A program made the translations under genes and the position numbers. The notes beneath the pieces were generated by a model. It worked only from the letters and a program-made list of their open reading frames with translations, was not told the origin of the DNA and did no database searches. 10,039 bases of DNA from assembly GCA_005882525.1 (NCBI GenBank), contig VBGO01000036.1, positions 1 to 10,039 on the forward strand, in the 5' to 3' direction. This DNA comes from Chloroflexota bacterium. Lineage in GTDB: Bacteria; Chloroflexota; Dormibacteria; CF-121. Shown in pieces: positions 1 to 5,711 of the stretch; the first letter of the stretch is position 1; every line of letters begins with the position of its first letter.

Positions 1-578
1 ATCCGAATGGGCGGCTTGTGGCTTTGCATGTACCGGATCTGCACGGGTGAGGTGTGGGTCCGGAGCAGCAGCTCGTCGGCGTCGACGTAGAAGCTGTCCA
101 TCGTGTCCCGCGCGGGGTGTTCCTGGGGGATGTTGAGCGCCTCGAAGTTGTGGGACTCGTCCTCCACCTGGGGTCCGAGGGCGACTTCGTAGGCGAGCCG
201 CGAGAAGATCGCCTTCACCTCCCGCAGGATCAGCGACAGGGGATGCAGGTGGCCACGGCGAACCGGGTTTGGGACGAAGGTCACGTCGACCCACTCGGTC
301 TCTCCCAGGGCGCCGTGACGTTTGGCTTCCACGCCACCCATGCGCTCGGCGATCCACCGGAAAATGTCGTCTTTGAGCTGATTGGCGTCCGCGCCGGCCG
401 CCGCACGCTCCGCTGTGGGCAGGCTTCCCAGCTGTCGGAGAATCGTGGTGAGTTCGCCCTTCTTCCCGAGAAGGCTCACGCGTAACGCCTCCAGCGTTTT
501 GGGATCGGCTGCGGACTGGATGCGCTCCCGAGCACTCGCTCGGAGCCGCTCTAGTTCGCTCGCGACGCCCTCCGTCAT
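1..578 (-). CDS. pheS: Phenylalanyl-tRNA synthetase alpha subunit, 3' end cut by window edge
   Basis: This subunit charges tRNA-Phe with phenylalanine as part of the cytoplasmic alpha2beta2 PheRS. Only the first 192 codons are present; the frame runs off at base 1, so most of the class II catalytic core is missing. Visible features are the N-terminal coiled-coil arm (about residues 1-90, with LGKKGELTTILRQLG at 37-51), then RRGHLHPLS (107-115), VEDESHNFEALNIP (138-151), HPARDTMDSFY (154-164) and LLRTHTSPVQIR (171-182), all typical of PheS including motif 1 and the start of the active site. The usual LPGR before the GHLHP motif reads VPNP here, a small deviation. The start is ATG at 576-578 with GGAGGT at 588-593 on the minus strand, 9 nt upstream. 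It follows rplT by 65 nt with no terminator between, so it is probably the distal part of the infC-rpmI-rplT operon, with pheT expected beyond the edge. Confidence 0.96.
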   Translation of the reverse strand, partial: MTEGVASELERLRASARERIQSAADPKTLEALRVSLLGKKGELTTILRQLGSLPTAERAAAGADANQLKDDIFRWIAERMGGVEAKRHGALGETEWVDVTFVPNPVRRGHLHPLSLILREVKAIFSRLAYEVALGPQVEDESHNFEALNIPQEHPARDTMDSFYVDADELLLRTHTSPVQIRYMQSHKPPIR

Positions 579-643
579 TTCGGTTGAACCTCCGGGCGCG
601 CCCTATTCATCGCGCTAGAGGCGTTCAACTGTTCTGCGCTAGT

Positions 644-1003
644 TCAAGACTTGGGGCCGCCCTTGGCGACGGCGATCAGCTCGATGAAGGACTGCGAATC
701 GCGAACGGCCAGGTCCGCCAGCATCTTCCGATTGATGTTGACGCCGGCCAGTTTGAGGCCGTGCATGAACTGGTTGTAGGGCATACCTTGACTGCGCGAG
801 GCGGCATTGATGCGCGCGATCCAGAGCTTGCGCATGTCGCGCTTGCGGGCCCGCCGGTCGCGGTAGGCGTACTCGAGCGCATGAAGCAGCGCCTCGTTGG
901 CCGGCCGGAAGAGCGTCCGGTGCGTCATCCGGAAGCCCTTGGCGAGGTTGAGGATCTTCTTGTGACGCCGGCGGGAGGGAACGCTGCGCTTTATCCGTGG
1001 CAT
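644..1003 (-). CDS. rplT: Large-subunit ribosomal protein L20 (bL20)
   Basis: bL20 binds 23S rRNA early in 50S assembly. At 119 residues it matches the family length (about 118). It shows the basic N-terminal extension beginning MPRIKRSVPSRRRHKK, then AKGFRMTHRTLFRPANEALL and the RDRRARKRDMRKLWIARINAA helix, with QGMPYNQFMHGLKLAGVNINRKMLADLA making up the C-terminal domain. The ATG lies one base after the rpmI stop (TGA at 1005-1007). Its Shine-Dalgarno (AAGGAG) is inside the end of rpmI, so the two are very likely translationally coupled. In Firmicutes and E. coli L20 is the autoregulator of the infC-rpmI-rplT operon; the structured leader upstream of infC here could be its target, which is inference. 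Confidence 0.98.
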   Translation of the reverse strand: MPRIKRSVPSRRRHKKILNLAKGFRMTHRTLFRPANEALLHALEYAYRDRRARKRDMRKLWIARINAASRSQGMPYNQFMHGLKLAGVNINRKMLADLAVRDSQSFIELIAVAKGGPKS

Positions 1004-1004
1004 C

Positions 1005-1214
1005 TCAGTCCCGCTCCTTCATGTAGGGCGCCGCGCGGCGCAGCCGCCGGGCGTCCTTGCCGGTCAACACCAGCAGCTTGCTGTATTGCCGCTTCCGGCG
1101 CGGGCTCTTGTAGCCGAGCAGGTGACTCTTTTGCGCATGCGGCCGCACGATCTTGCCGGTCTTGGTCATCCGGAACCGTTTGGCCGAGGCCCGGTGCGTG
1201 CGTAGTTTAGGCAT
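1005..1214 (-). CDS. rpmI: Large-subunit ribosomal protein L35 (bL35)
   Basis: A small basic 50S ribosomal protein of 69 residues, within the family's usual 64-70. The N-terminus MPKLRTHRASAKRFRMTKTG and the segment HLLGYKSPRRKRQ are the standard L35 signature (typically MPKMKTHSGAAKRF...KTGKI.R...H.L..KS.KRKR). The ATG is preceded by AAAGGAG on the minus strand with about 6 nt spacing. The gene sits 11 nt after infC and 1 nt before rplT, which is the conserved infC-rpmI-rplT order, so a single transcript is expected. Confidence 0.98.
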   Translation of the reverse strand: MPKLRTHRASAKRFRMTKTGKIVRPHAQKSHLLGYKSPRRKRQYSKLLVLTGKDARRLRRAAPYMKERD

Positions 1215-1225
1215 CGATCGCTCCT

Positions 1226-1795
1226 TTAACTCTTCCGTACCTGGGCTTGCGGCGGTGGCGGCGCCTGGGCGGCGGCCGCGGCGGCGCCGGCCGGAGCCAG
1301 GATCATGATCATGTTCCGGCCCTCCAGCAGCGGCATCCGCTCGACGGTGCTGATCGTCTTCAGCTCCAGCGCCATCCGGTCCAGGAGCTTCTTTCCGATA
1401 TCCTGATGCACCATCTCGCGACCGCGGAACATGATCGTCAGCTTCACCTTGTCGCCCTCTTCCAGGAATGACCGGACGGCATGGAACTTCGTCTGAAAGT
1501 CGTGCTCGCCGATTTTGGGACGAAGTTTCATTTCTTTGACTTTGATGACGTTGTGCTTGCGGCGTCCATCTTTCTCTTTCTTGATGCTTTCGAATTTGAA
1601 CTTTCCGTAATCCATGATTCGGGCCACCGGTGGTTGGGCCTGCGGCGCCACCTCCACGAGGTCCATCTCACGTTCGACCGCCAAAGCCTTGGCGCGGTCG
1701 GTTGCCATAACCCCTAACTGCTCGTTGCGATCATCGATGACGCGAACCTCACCGGCGCGAATCTGGTCGTTGATGCGAAGTTCTCTAAATGCCGT
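1226..1795 (-). CDS. infC: Translation initiation factor IF-3, apparent ACG start
   Basis: IF3 binds the 30S subunit, monitors initiator tRNA and start-codon pairing, and prevents premature 50S joining. With the start proposed here it is 189 residues (E. coli 180). The N-domain runs RINDQIRAGEVRVID and EQLGVMATDRAKALA, then MDLVEVAPQAQPPVARIMDY with GKFKFE, followed by the basic linker and the C-domain (MKLRPKIGEHDFQTK, VKLTIMFRGREM). It ends in an Ala/Pro/Gln-rich tail of low complexity. The first conventional start in frame is ATG at 1706-1708, but that removes the conserved IND.IR...EVR.I segment, so the true start is upstream. In frame there is only a TGA (1799-1801) followed by TCC and ACG. 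The ACG at 1793-1795 lies 8 nt after a perfect AAGGAGG (1804-1810), so I call ACG as start. AUC at 1774 would be the next candidate but has no Shine-Dalgarno. Rare start codons are characteristic of infC because IF3 discriminates against them. Confidence 0.93.
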   Translation of the reverse strand, partial: TAFRELRINDQIRAGEVRVIDDRNEQLGVMATDRAKALAVEREMDLVEVAPQAQPPVARIMDYGKFKFESIKKEKDGRRKHNVIKVKEMKLRPKIGEHDFQTKFHAVRSFLEEGDKVKLTIMFRGREMVHQDIGKKLLDRMALELKTISTVERMPLLEGRNMIMILAPAGAAAAAAQAPPPPQAQVRKS

Positions 1796-1803
1796 GGATC
1801 AAG

Positions 1804-1810
1804 CCTCCTT
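1804..1810 (-). promoter_or_regulatory. Shine-Dalgarno deciding the infC start
   Basis: AAGGAGG on the minus strand is a full anti-16S match. It is followed by 8 nt and then ACG in the infC frame, and it is the only good ribosome binding site upstream of the conserved IF3 N-domain. It also lies directly after the U-tract of the leader terminator, so transcription termination would remove it from the RNA. Confidence 0.75.
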
Positions 1811-1817
1811 CGAACAC

Positions 1818-1844
1818 AAAAAAAGATAGCCTCGAGGCTATCTT
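1818..1844 (-). terminator. Intrinsic terminator in the thrS-infC interval (infC leader attenuator)
   Basis: On the minus strand a perfect 9-bp stem (AAGATAGCC / GGCTATCTT, plus strand 1823-1831 and 1836-1844) encloses the loop TCGA and is followed by a run of seven T including the last two stem positions. It lies 74 nt after the thrS stop and only 7 nt before the infC Shine-Dalgarno. It can serve as the end of thrS transcription, but its position directly before infC suggests it controls entry into the infC operon. Confidence 0.85.
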
Positions 1845-1911
1845 GGTCCGCTTGACCTCTTTGGCGCCGGCCTGGAGGTGAGAGTTCGGACAGCCTCTCT
1901 TGGCACGCGCG

Positions 1912-1920
1912 AGTATATCA
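1912..1920 (-). promoter_or_regulatory. Extended -10 promoter candidate for infC operon
   Basis: The minus strand reads TGATATACT, an extended -10 (TGnTATAcT) whose first three bases are the thrS stop codon. No convincing -35 lies 16-18 nt upstream, which extended -10 promoters do not strictly need. Initiation about 7 nt downstream (near 1905) would give a leader of roughly 110 nt beginning just before the antiterminator strand. Confidence 0.42.
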
Positions 1921-3654
1921 CTCCAGCGGAAGCTCCGCTTCGCGCTCGAGTCGCGCCAGGAACTCTTCCGTTCGGACGGCCTCCTGGTCGCCACCCTCCC
2001 GCCGCCGGATGTTGAGCGTGCCCGCCTCCAGCTCCTTGTCGCCGACGACGGCCATGTAGGGAACCTTCTGGAGCTGGGCGTCGCGGATCTTCGCCTGCAT
2101 CCGCTCGCTGCGGCCGTCCACCTCCACCCGCAGGTCGCGCTGCCGGAACCCGTCGGCGAGCTTGCCGACGGCGTCCAGGTGCCGGTCGGCGATCGGGATG
2201 AAGACCAGCTGGACGGGCGCCAGCCAGGTGGGAAAGGCGCCGGCGTAGCGCTCGATCAGGTAGGCCATGAACCGCTCCATCAACCCGATCGGCGCCCGGT
2301 GGATCATCACCGGCCGCTCCATCGCCTGGGAGGAGGTGACGAACTCGAGGCCGAAGCGCTCGGGCATGAGGAAGTCGATCTGATTGGTGGAGAGACTGAA
2401 CTCCCGGCCGATGGCATCCTTGATCTGGACGTCGAGCTTGGGGCCGTAGAAGGCCGCCTCGCCCGGCGCTTCGACGAACGGATGACCCGAGGCGCGGAGC
2501 GCCTCGCGGGCGGCATCCTGGGCGCGCTGCCAGACGGCCGGGTCCCCCATCCACTTATTGCTGACCTCGTCGCGCAGCGAGAGCCGGAAGTAGAAGTCGG
2601 TGATGCCGAAAGCCCGGTAGACCTGCAGGATCAGCTGGATCACCCGCTCGAACTCCTCGTTGAGCTGATCCGGCCGGCAAAAGATGTGGGCGTCGTTGAT
2701 GGTGAAGGCCCGGACGCGGATCAGCCCCGAGACCTCGCCCGACTTTTCATAGCGATAGACGGTGCCCAGTTCGGCGATCCGCTGAGGCAGGTCGCGGAAG
2801 CTATGCGCCTTGCGCTGAAAGACCCGGATGTGGTGGGGACAGTTCATCGGCCGCAACTGCCATTGCTCGTCCTCCATCTCGGAGGGCGCGTACATCGAGT
2901 CCCGGTAGCGCTCGAAGTGTCCGCTCATCTTGTAGATCTCGAGCCGCGCGATGTCGGGCGTCTTGACGTGTTGGTAACCCTGGCGCCGCTCCAGCCTCAG
3001 GATGAAGTCCTCCATCTGCCGCCGGATGGCGGCCCCCTTGGGGGTCAAGAGCGGCAGCCCCCGGCCCACCATCTCGTCGATCAGAAAGAGATCGAGATCC
3101 TTTCCCAGCTTGCGGTGGTCGCGCTTGGCGGCCTCCTCCAGCATCTTCAAGTGATCGTCGAGCTCCGTCTCGGTGGGAAAGGCGGTGCCGTAGATGCGGG
3201 TCAGTTGCTGGTTCTTCTCGCTGCCCTTCCAGTAGGCGCCGGCGATCGAGAGCAGCCGGAAGGCGCCCAGCTTCCCCGCATTCGCCACGTGGGGACCGAG
3301 GCAGAGGTCGACGAACTCGCCGGTTCGATAGAGTCGGGCGGTTGGGTCGGTTACCTTGTCGCCGATCAGCTCGACCTTCAGCGGCTGGTGCAGCCGCTCG
3401 AAGAGGGCCACCGCCTCCGCCTTGGGGAGCTCTTCCTTGATGAACGGTGGCGCCGCCTTGATGATCTCGCGCATGCGGGCCTCGATCTTCGGCAGCTGCT
3501 CGGGCAAGAGTCGGTCTTTGAAGGCGAAGTCGTAGTAAAAGCCCTCGTCGGTAGCCGGCCCGATGCCGATGACCGTGCCGGGAAAGAGATCCAGCACAGC
3601 CGCCGCCATCACATGGGCCGTCGAATGGCGGAGGGTTTCCAGGTCTTCGCTCAT
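1918..3654 (-). CDS. thrS: Threonyl-tRNA synthetase, TGS-less form
   Basis: Class II synthetase charging tRNA-Thr in the cytoplasm. At 578 residues it is shorter than the E. coli enzyme (642) because it begins directly at the editing domain without the N-terminal TGS domain. Editing-site residues are H10 and H14 (HSTAH) and C118/H122 (CLGPH). The catalytic core has motif 2 at YRYEKSG (300-306), GLIRVRAFTINDAHIFC around 310-326, FYGPKLDVQIKDAIGR around 402-417, and motif 3 IHRAPIGLMERF (451-462). The zinc ligands expected from the family are C272 (MNCPHH), H323 and H452. The anticodon-binding domain covers about 480-578. The ATG is preceded by AAGGGA with 6-7 nt spacing; no in-frame start upstream could add a TGS domain. 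The Cys4 gene ends 61 nt upstream and a TATAAT lies in that gap. The stop codon overlaps the infC promoter candidate. Confidence 0.97.
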   Translation of the reverse strand: MSEDLETLRHSTAHVMAAAVLDLFPGTVIGIGPATDEGFYYDFAFKDRLLPEQLPKIEARMREIIKAAPPFIKEELPKAEAVALFERLHQPLKVELIGDKVTDPTARLYRTGEFVDLCLGPHVANAGKLGAFRLLSIAGAYWKGSEKNQQLTRIYGTAFPTETELDDHLKMLEEAAKRDHRKLGKDLDLFLIDEMVGRGLPLLTPKGAAIRRQMEDFILRLERRQGYQHVKTPDIARLEIYKMSGHFERYRDSMYAPSEMEDEQWQLRPMNCPHHIRVFQRKAHSFRDLPQRIAELGTVYRYEKSGEVSGLIRVRAFTINDAHIFCRPDQLNEEFERVIQLILQVYRAFGITDFYFRLSLRDEVSNKWMGDPAVWQRAQDAAREALRASGHPFVEAPGEAAFYGPKLDVQIKDAIGREFSLSTNQIDFLMPERFGLEFVTSSQAMERPVMIHRAPIGLMERFMAYLIERYAGAFPTWLAPVQLVFIPIADRHLDAVGKLADGFRQRDLRVEVDGRSERMQAKIRDAQLQKVPYMAVVGDKELEAGTLNIRRREGGDQEAVRTEEFLARLEREAELPLE

Positions 3655-3680
3655 GGCTGATCCCTTACAGGGTGCAGCGC

Positions 3681-3686
3681 ATTATA
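3681..3686 (-). promoter_or_regulatory. Probable -10 element of a thrS promoter
   Basis: A perfect TATAAT on the minus strand lies 26 nt upstream of the thrS ATG. It is in a GC-rich context where this hexamer is unlikely by chance. The expected -35 position gives no good TTGACA match. Transcription would begin near 3674, giving a leader of about 20 nt that retains the AAGGGA ribosome binding site. Confidence 0.5.
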
Positions 3687-3715
3687 CGGAGCGAGTTGGA
3701 ACGGAACGGGCCGGT

Positions 3716-4024
3716 TTAGACGGCGCGGAGCCGCTGCAGACCGGCAGGGATGTCTTCCCGGCCGAACGTGCGGTCGTCGAGCGACGCCTCGATGTCCCGG
3801 TGGACCTGGAACATCAGAGGGAGCTGATGCGCCAGGGGAATGATCGGTGCGCGCCGAGCCTGACGTCGAAGGCGCTCTTGCCGATTGGGGTCCATCGCAC
3901 AACAACGAATGCTGCAGTATTTGGCGGTTACCTTCTTGACGGAGGCATCACAGCCGGACCGAGCGCAGATCTTGAGCGAAACAGTTTGCTTCAAACCGTG
4001 AGCGATCCCAATCGTTTCTCCCAC
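3716..4024 (-). CDS. Small Cys4 zinc-finger-like protein of unknown function
   Basis: The 102-residue product is not one I can name. Its centre has C20-x4-C25-x11-C37-x3-C41 (with C42 adjacent) and includes KYCSIRCC, a pattern seen in treble-clef or zinc-ribbon modules of small DNA- or RNA-binding proteins. The metal site is inferred. A strongly basic stretch follows (NRQERLRRQARRAP, about residues 47-60) that could contact nucleic acid; the C-terminal 40 residues are mixed and end in EDIPAGLQRLRAV. There is no signal peptide or membrane segment. The start is GTG at 4022-4024, directly after an in-frame TAG; GGGGAG lies about 4 nt upstream, a rather tight spacing. A strong sigma70-type promoter sits just upstream, which supports the gene being real. 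It ends 61 nt before thrS, so it may be co-transcribed with it. Confidence 0.7.
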   Translation of the reverse strand: MGETIGIAHGLKQTVSLKICARSGCDASVKKVTAKYCSIRCCAMDPNRQERLRRQARRAPIIPLAHQLPLMFQVHRDIEASLDDRTFGREDIPAGLQRLRAV

Positions 4025-4047
4025 CTATCTCCCCTGACGCGCTACTG

Positions 4048-4075
4048 ATTATGCGCGCTGCTCCTTGCCTGTCAA
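4048..4075 (-). promoter_or_regulatory. Strong sigma70-type promoter for the Cys4 gene
   Basis: The minus strand has a perfect -35 TTGACA (4070-4075), a 16-nt spacer, and a -10 CATAAT (4048-4053, five of six). Initiation near 4041 leaves a short leader of about 17 nt to the GTG at 4024. This is the best promoter match in the window. Confidence 0.65.
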
Positions 4076-4082
4076 GCATCGG

Positions 4083-4114
4083 TCTCGCTTATCCACATCG
4101 ATCCACCAGCGAGA
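4083..4114. promoter_or_regulatory. Perfect DnaA box and phased repeat inside an inverted repeat
   Basis: TTATCCACA at 4089-4097 is an exact DnaA box. ATCCAC occurs at 4091-4096 and again at 4101-4106, exactly 10 bp apart (one helical turn). Both copies lie between the arms of a 7-bp perfect inverted repeat, TCTCGCT (4083-4089) and AGCGAGA (4108-4114). The module lies just upstream of the -35 of the Cys4 gene promoter, about -42 to -73 from the likely start, a usual location for an activator or DnaA site. The rest of 4115-4204 shows no gene; a weak AGCC/GGCT hairpin before a T-rich stretch (around 4160-4180) might end the receiver-gene transcript. Confidence 0.45.
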
Positions 4115-4204
4115 GGATTAGCTGGGGAAAAACCTACCGCGCATCAACGGAAGTCGAGGACATGTAAAGAAAAGCACAGCCTCCTGGCTCGGCCGGCGCG
4201 GTGA

Positions 4205-4642
4205 CTAGAGCGGCGTCGAGGCGATGCGCGGTTTGAGCTTTCCCTCGCGGCGCTGCTGGAGCAGGTCGCCGGCCAGTCGTGGCAGGGCCGCCGCATCGTC
4301 GACGCCGCGGATCCAGACGCTGTCGGCTCCGAACTTCTTGGCCCGCCGTACCTGGTGGGGCAGCGTGCTGAGCGCGATGATCACCGGTCGCTCGAAGCCC
4401 AGCGCACCGCTGAGCACACCGAAGACGTAGGCCGCGTCGGCTTCCCAGATGGCCATGTCGACCAGGACCGCCTGCGGCTGAAGGCGCAAGCAGAGTTGCT
4501 CGACATCCTGATCGGGGAGTGCGGCCTGCGCCTGGTAGCCGGCACCCGCGAACAGCTCCTGATAGGCGATCGCCTGACGTGGATCGTTCTCGAAGATGAG
4601 GACAACGGCCGGGTTTGAGTCGCCGGCTGGGGCGCTGGCCAT
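4205..4642 (-). CDS. Stand-alone response-regulator receiver-like protein, atypical
   Basis: A 145-residue protein with the layout of a single CheY-like receiver domain and no output domain. Strand 1 VVLIFEND (13-20) carries the acidic pocket as E18/D20. AVLVDM (58-63) places the phosphoacceptor at D62. IIALST (88-93) gives the switch residue as S92. KKFGADSVWIRGVDD (102-116) corresponds to the usual GADDYLTKPF, so the invariant lysine appears replaced by R112. The missing lysine and the E-N-D instead of D-D make conventional phosphotransfer uncertain; a role as an adaptor or pseudo-receiver is possible. The ATG is the first start after an in-frame TAA. No Shine-Dalgarno is visible, and AATAAT on the minus strand 11 nt before the ATG could be a -10 giving a nearly leaderless mRNA. 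No histidine kinase is adjacent. The gene follows the dehydratase at a distance of 118 nt. Confidence 0.75.
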   Translation of the reverse strand: MASAPAGDSNPAVVLIFENDPRQAIAYQELFAGAGYQAQAALPDQDVEQLCLRLQPQAVLVDMAIWEADAAYVFGVLSGALGFERPVIIALSTLPHQVRRAKKFGADSVWIRGVDDAAALPRLAGDLLQQRREGKLKPRIASTPL

Positions 4643-4724
4643 GGTCGAGCGAAATTATTGCATGCGCCATGGCCGTAAGCGATGGGGGGTGGCCGCGTTA
4701 ACACAGTGGAATCGCCCTTCGCTC

Positions 4725-4754
4725 AATCCCCGGGGTCGGCCCCGGGGATTTTTT
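4725..4754 (+). terminator. Plus-strand intrinsic terminator with no matching gene
   Basis: A perfect 11-bp GC-rich stem (AATCCCCGGGG, 4725-4735, with CCCCGGGGATT, 4740-4750) closes the loop TCGG and runs into six T (4749-4754) on the plus strand. Read on the minus strand the same stem is preceded by A's and followed by GAGCG, so it is not a canonical minus-strand terminator, although it begins just after the dehydratase stop codon. The flanking interval 4643-4724 shows no convincing coding sequence on either strand. Confidence 0.75.
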
Positions 4755-4760
4755 ATCCGC

Positions 4761-5711
4761 CTAAGGTGCGAGCCAGCCAGCCAGTCGCCGGCCGTCGAGG
4801 TTCCCGCCGCTCAGAACGGCCACGACCGGCCGGTCGATGGTGGGATCGGCCACCAGCGCCGCGACGGCGGCCGCTCCGGCAGGTTCCACGACCAGCTTGG
4901 CCCGCAGCGCGACGAAGGTGAGCGCTTCCACGATCGCGTCGTCGCCGACGGTGCGGATCTCGTCGACGAAGCGTTGGATGAGGGCCAGGTTGAACGGCCG
5001 GGTATAGGGCGCCGCCAGGCCGTCCGCGATGGTGTCCAGCCGAGACGGAGTCACGGGGTGCCCGGCGGCCAAACTTTCAGTGACGGCGGGCGCCCGCTCG
5101 GGTTCGACGCCGATGACCCGCACCGCCGGCCGCTGCTGCTTGATGGCGACCGCAACGCCCGCGATCAGGCCGCCTCCGCCCACCGGAACGATCACGGTGC
5201 GAACGTCGGGCACGGCCTCGAGGATCTCGAGGCCGACCGTTCCCTGCCCGGCCGCGACCGCCGGATCGTCGAACGGGTGCACCAGGTGCAGCTCCCGTGC
5301 CTTCTGCTCCGCCTCGAGGCGCTCCTGCCAGTGCGCCAGCGGCGTCAGCACGATCTCGGCGCCGTAGCCGCGAATCGCCTCGAGCTTGCTCACCGCTGCG
5401 TCTTCCCGGACGACGACCATGCACGGCGTCCCCACGGCGTTGGCCGCGTATGCCAGCGCCATGCCGTGATTCCCGGCCGACAAGGTGATGACGCCGCGGC
5501 GACGCTGCTCCGGGCTCAATTGGAGGACGGCATTGACAGCGCCCCGCACCTTGAAGGAGCCGGTCCGCTGCAGGTTCTCCGCCTTCAGCCAGACGCCGGC
5601 GCCGGCGACCGCCTCGTTGGCGAGGGTTGGGGTCTTCCAAACGTGGGCTTGGATCCGGTCGGCCGCGGCCTGGACGTCGGCCAGGGACAGGGTACCGGCA
5701 TCGACCGCCAT
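4761..5711 (-). CDS. PLP-dependent threonine/serine dehydratase (IlvA/TdcB-like, no ACT domain)
   Basis: Fold-type II PLP enzyme expected to deaminate L-threonine to 2-oxobutyrate and/or L-serine to pyruvate; serine racemases share the same fold. In 316 residues it shows the PLP lysine K54 in GSFKVRGA (51-58), the substrate loop SAGNHGMA (78-85), the phosphate-binding loop PVGGGGLIAG (176-185) and SGGNLD (301-306). The length matches the catabolic/short class; the regulatory ACT-like domain of biosynthetic IlvA (about 500 residues) is absent, so I give no gene symbol. The ATG at 5709-5711 is the only reasonable start, as the upstream frame has no ATG/GTG/TTG nearby; the ribosome binding site is weak. 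The preceding gene is 158 nt away. The plus-strand-oriented hairpin lies 6 nt beyond the stop. Confidence 0.92.
   Translation of the reverse strand: MAVDAGTLSLADVQAAADRIQAHVWKTPTLANEAVAGAGVWLKAENLQRTGSFKVRGAVNAVLQLSPEQRRRGVITLSAGNHGMALAYAANAVGTPCMVVVREDAAVSKLEAIRGYGAEIVLTPLAHWQERLEAEQKARELHLVHPFDDPAVAAGQGTVGLEILEAVPDVRTVIVPVGGGGLIAGVAVAIKQQRPAVRVIGVEPERAPAVTESLAAGHPVTPSRLDTIADGLAAPYTRPFNLALIQRFVDEIRTVGDDAIVEALTFVALRAKLVVEPAGAAAVAALVADPTIDRPVVAVLSGGNLDGRRLAGWLAP

Larger units (their letters stand above)
1796..1905 (-). promoter_or_regulatory. infC operon leader with alternative terminator/antiterminator folds
   Basis: Besides the terminator at 1818-1844, the leader contains GAGGCTGTC (plus strand 1889-1897), which can pair over 9 bp (one G-U) with GATAGCCTC (1834-1842). 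That second segment includes most of the terminator's 5' arm, so the two foldings exclude each other. Between them sits an independent irregular hairpin: GUCCG pairs with CGGAC, and inside it ACCUC pairs with GAGGU. The layout resembles known L20-controlled infC leaders (established in Bacillus), where L20 favours termination. That L20 is the ligand here is inference; I recognised no L20 site at sequence level. Confidence 0.5.

Noticed and set aside
1706..1708. ATG as the infC start
   Set aside because: It would delete the conserved IF3 N-terminal segment RINDQIRAGEVRVID, which is present in frame just upstream.
1900..3660. 586-codon open frame on the plus strand
   Set aside because: It lies exactly antisense to thrS, whose motifs are unmistakable. 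Long mirror frames arise from high-GC codon bias, and the predicted protein has no recognisable domains.
3651..3905. 84-codon minus-strand frame overlapping the Cys4 gene and the thrS start
   Set aside because: No motif, biased composition, and it conflicts with the Cys4 frame, which has ordered cysteines and a well placed promoter.
4160..4185. Minus-strand terminator after the receiver gene
   Set aside because: Only a 4-bp AGCC/GGCT stem before an interrupted T-rich stretch; too weak to call.
4134..4670. 178-codon minus-strand frame overlapping the receiver gene
   Set aside because: It is rich in Arg/Pro/Gly with no family features, while the overlapping 145-residue frame shows a receiver-domain pattern.
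5077..5640. 187-codon minus-strand frame inside the dehydratase
   Set aside because: Highly repetitive Arg/Gly/Ala composition, a typical out-of-frame translation of a GC-rich gene.
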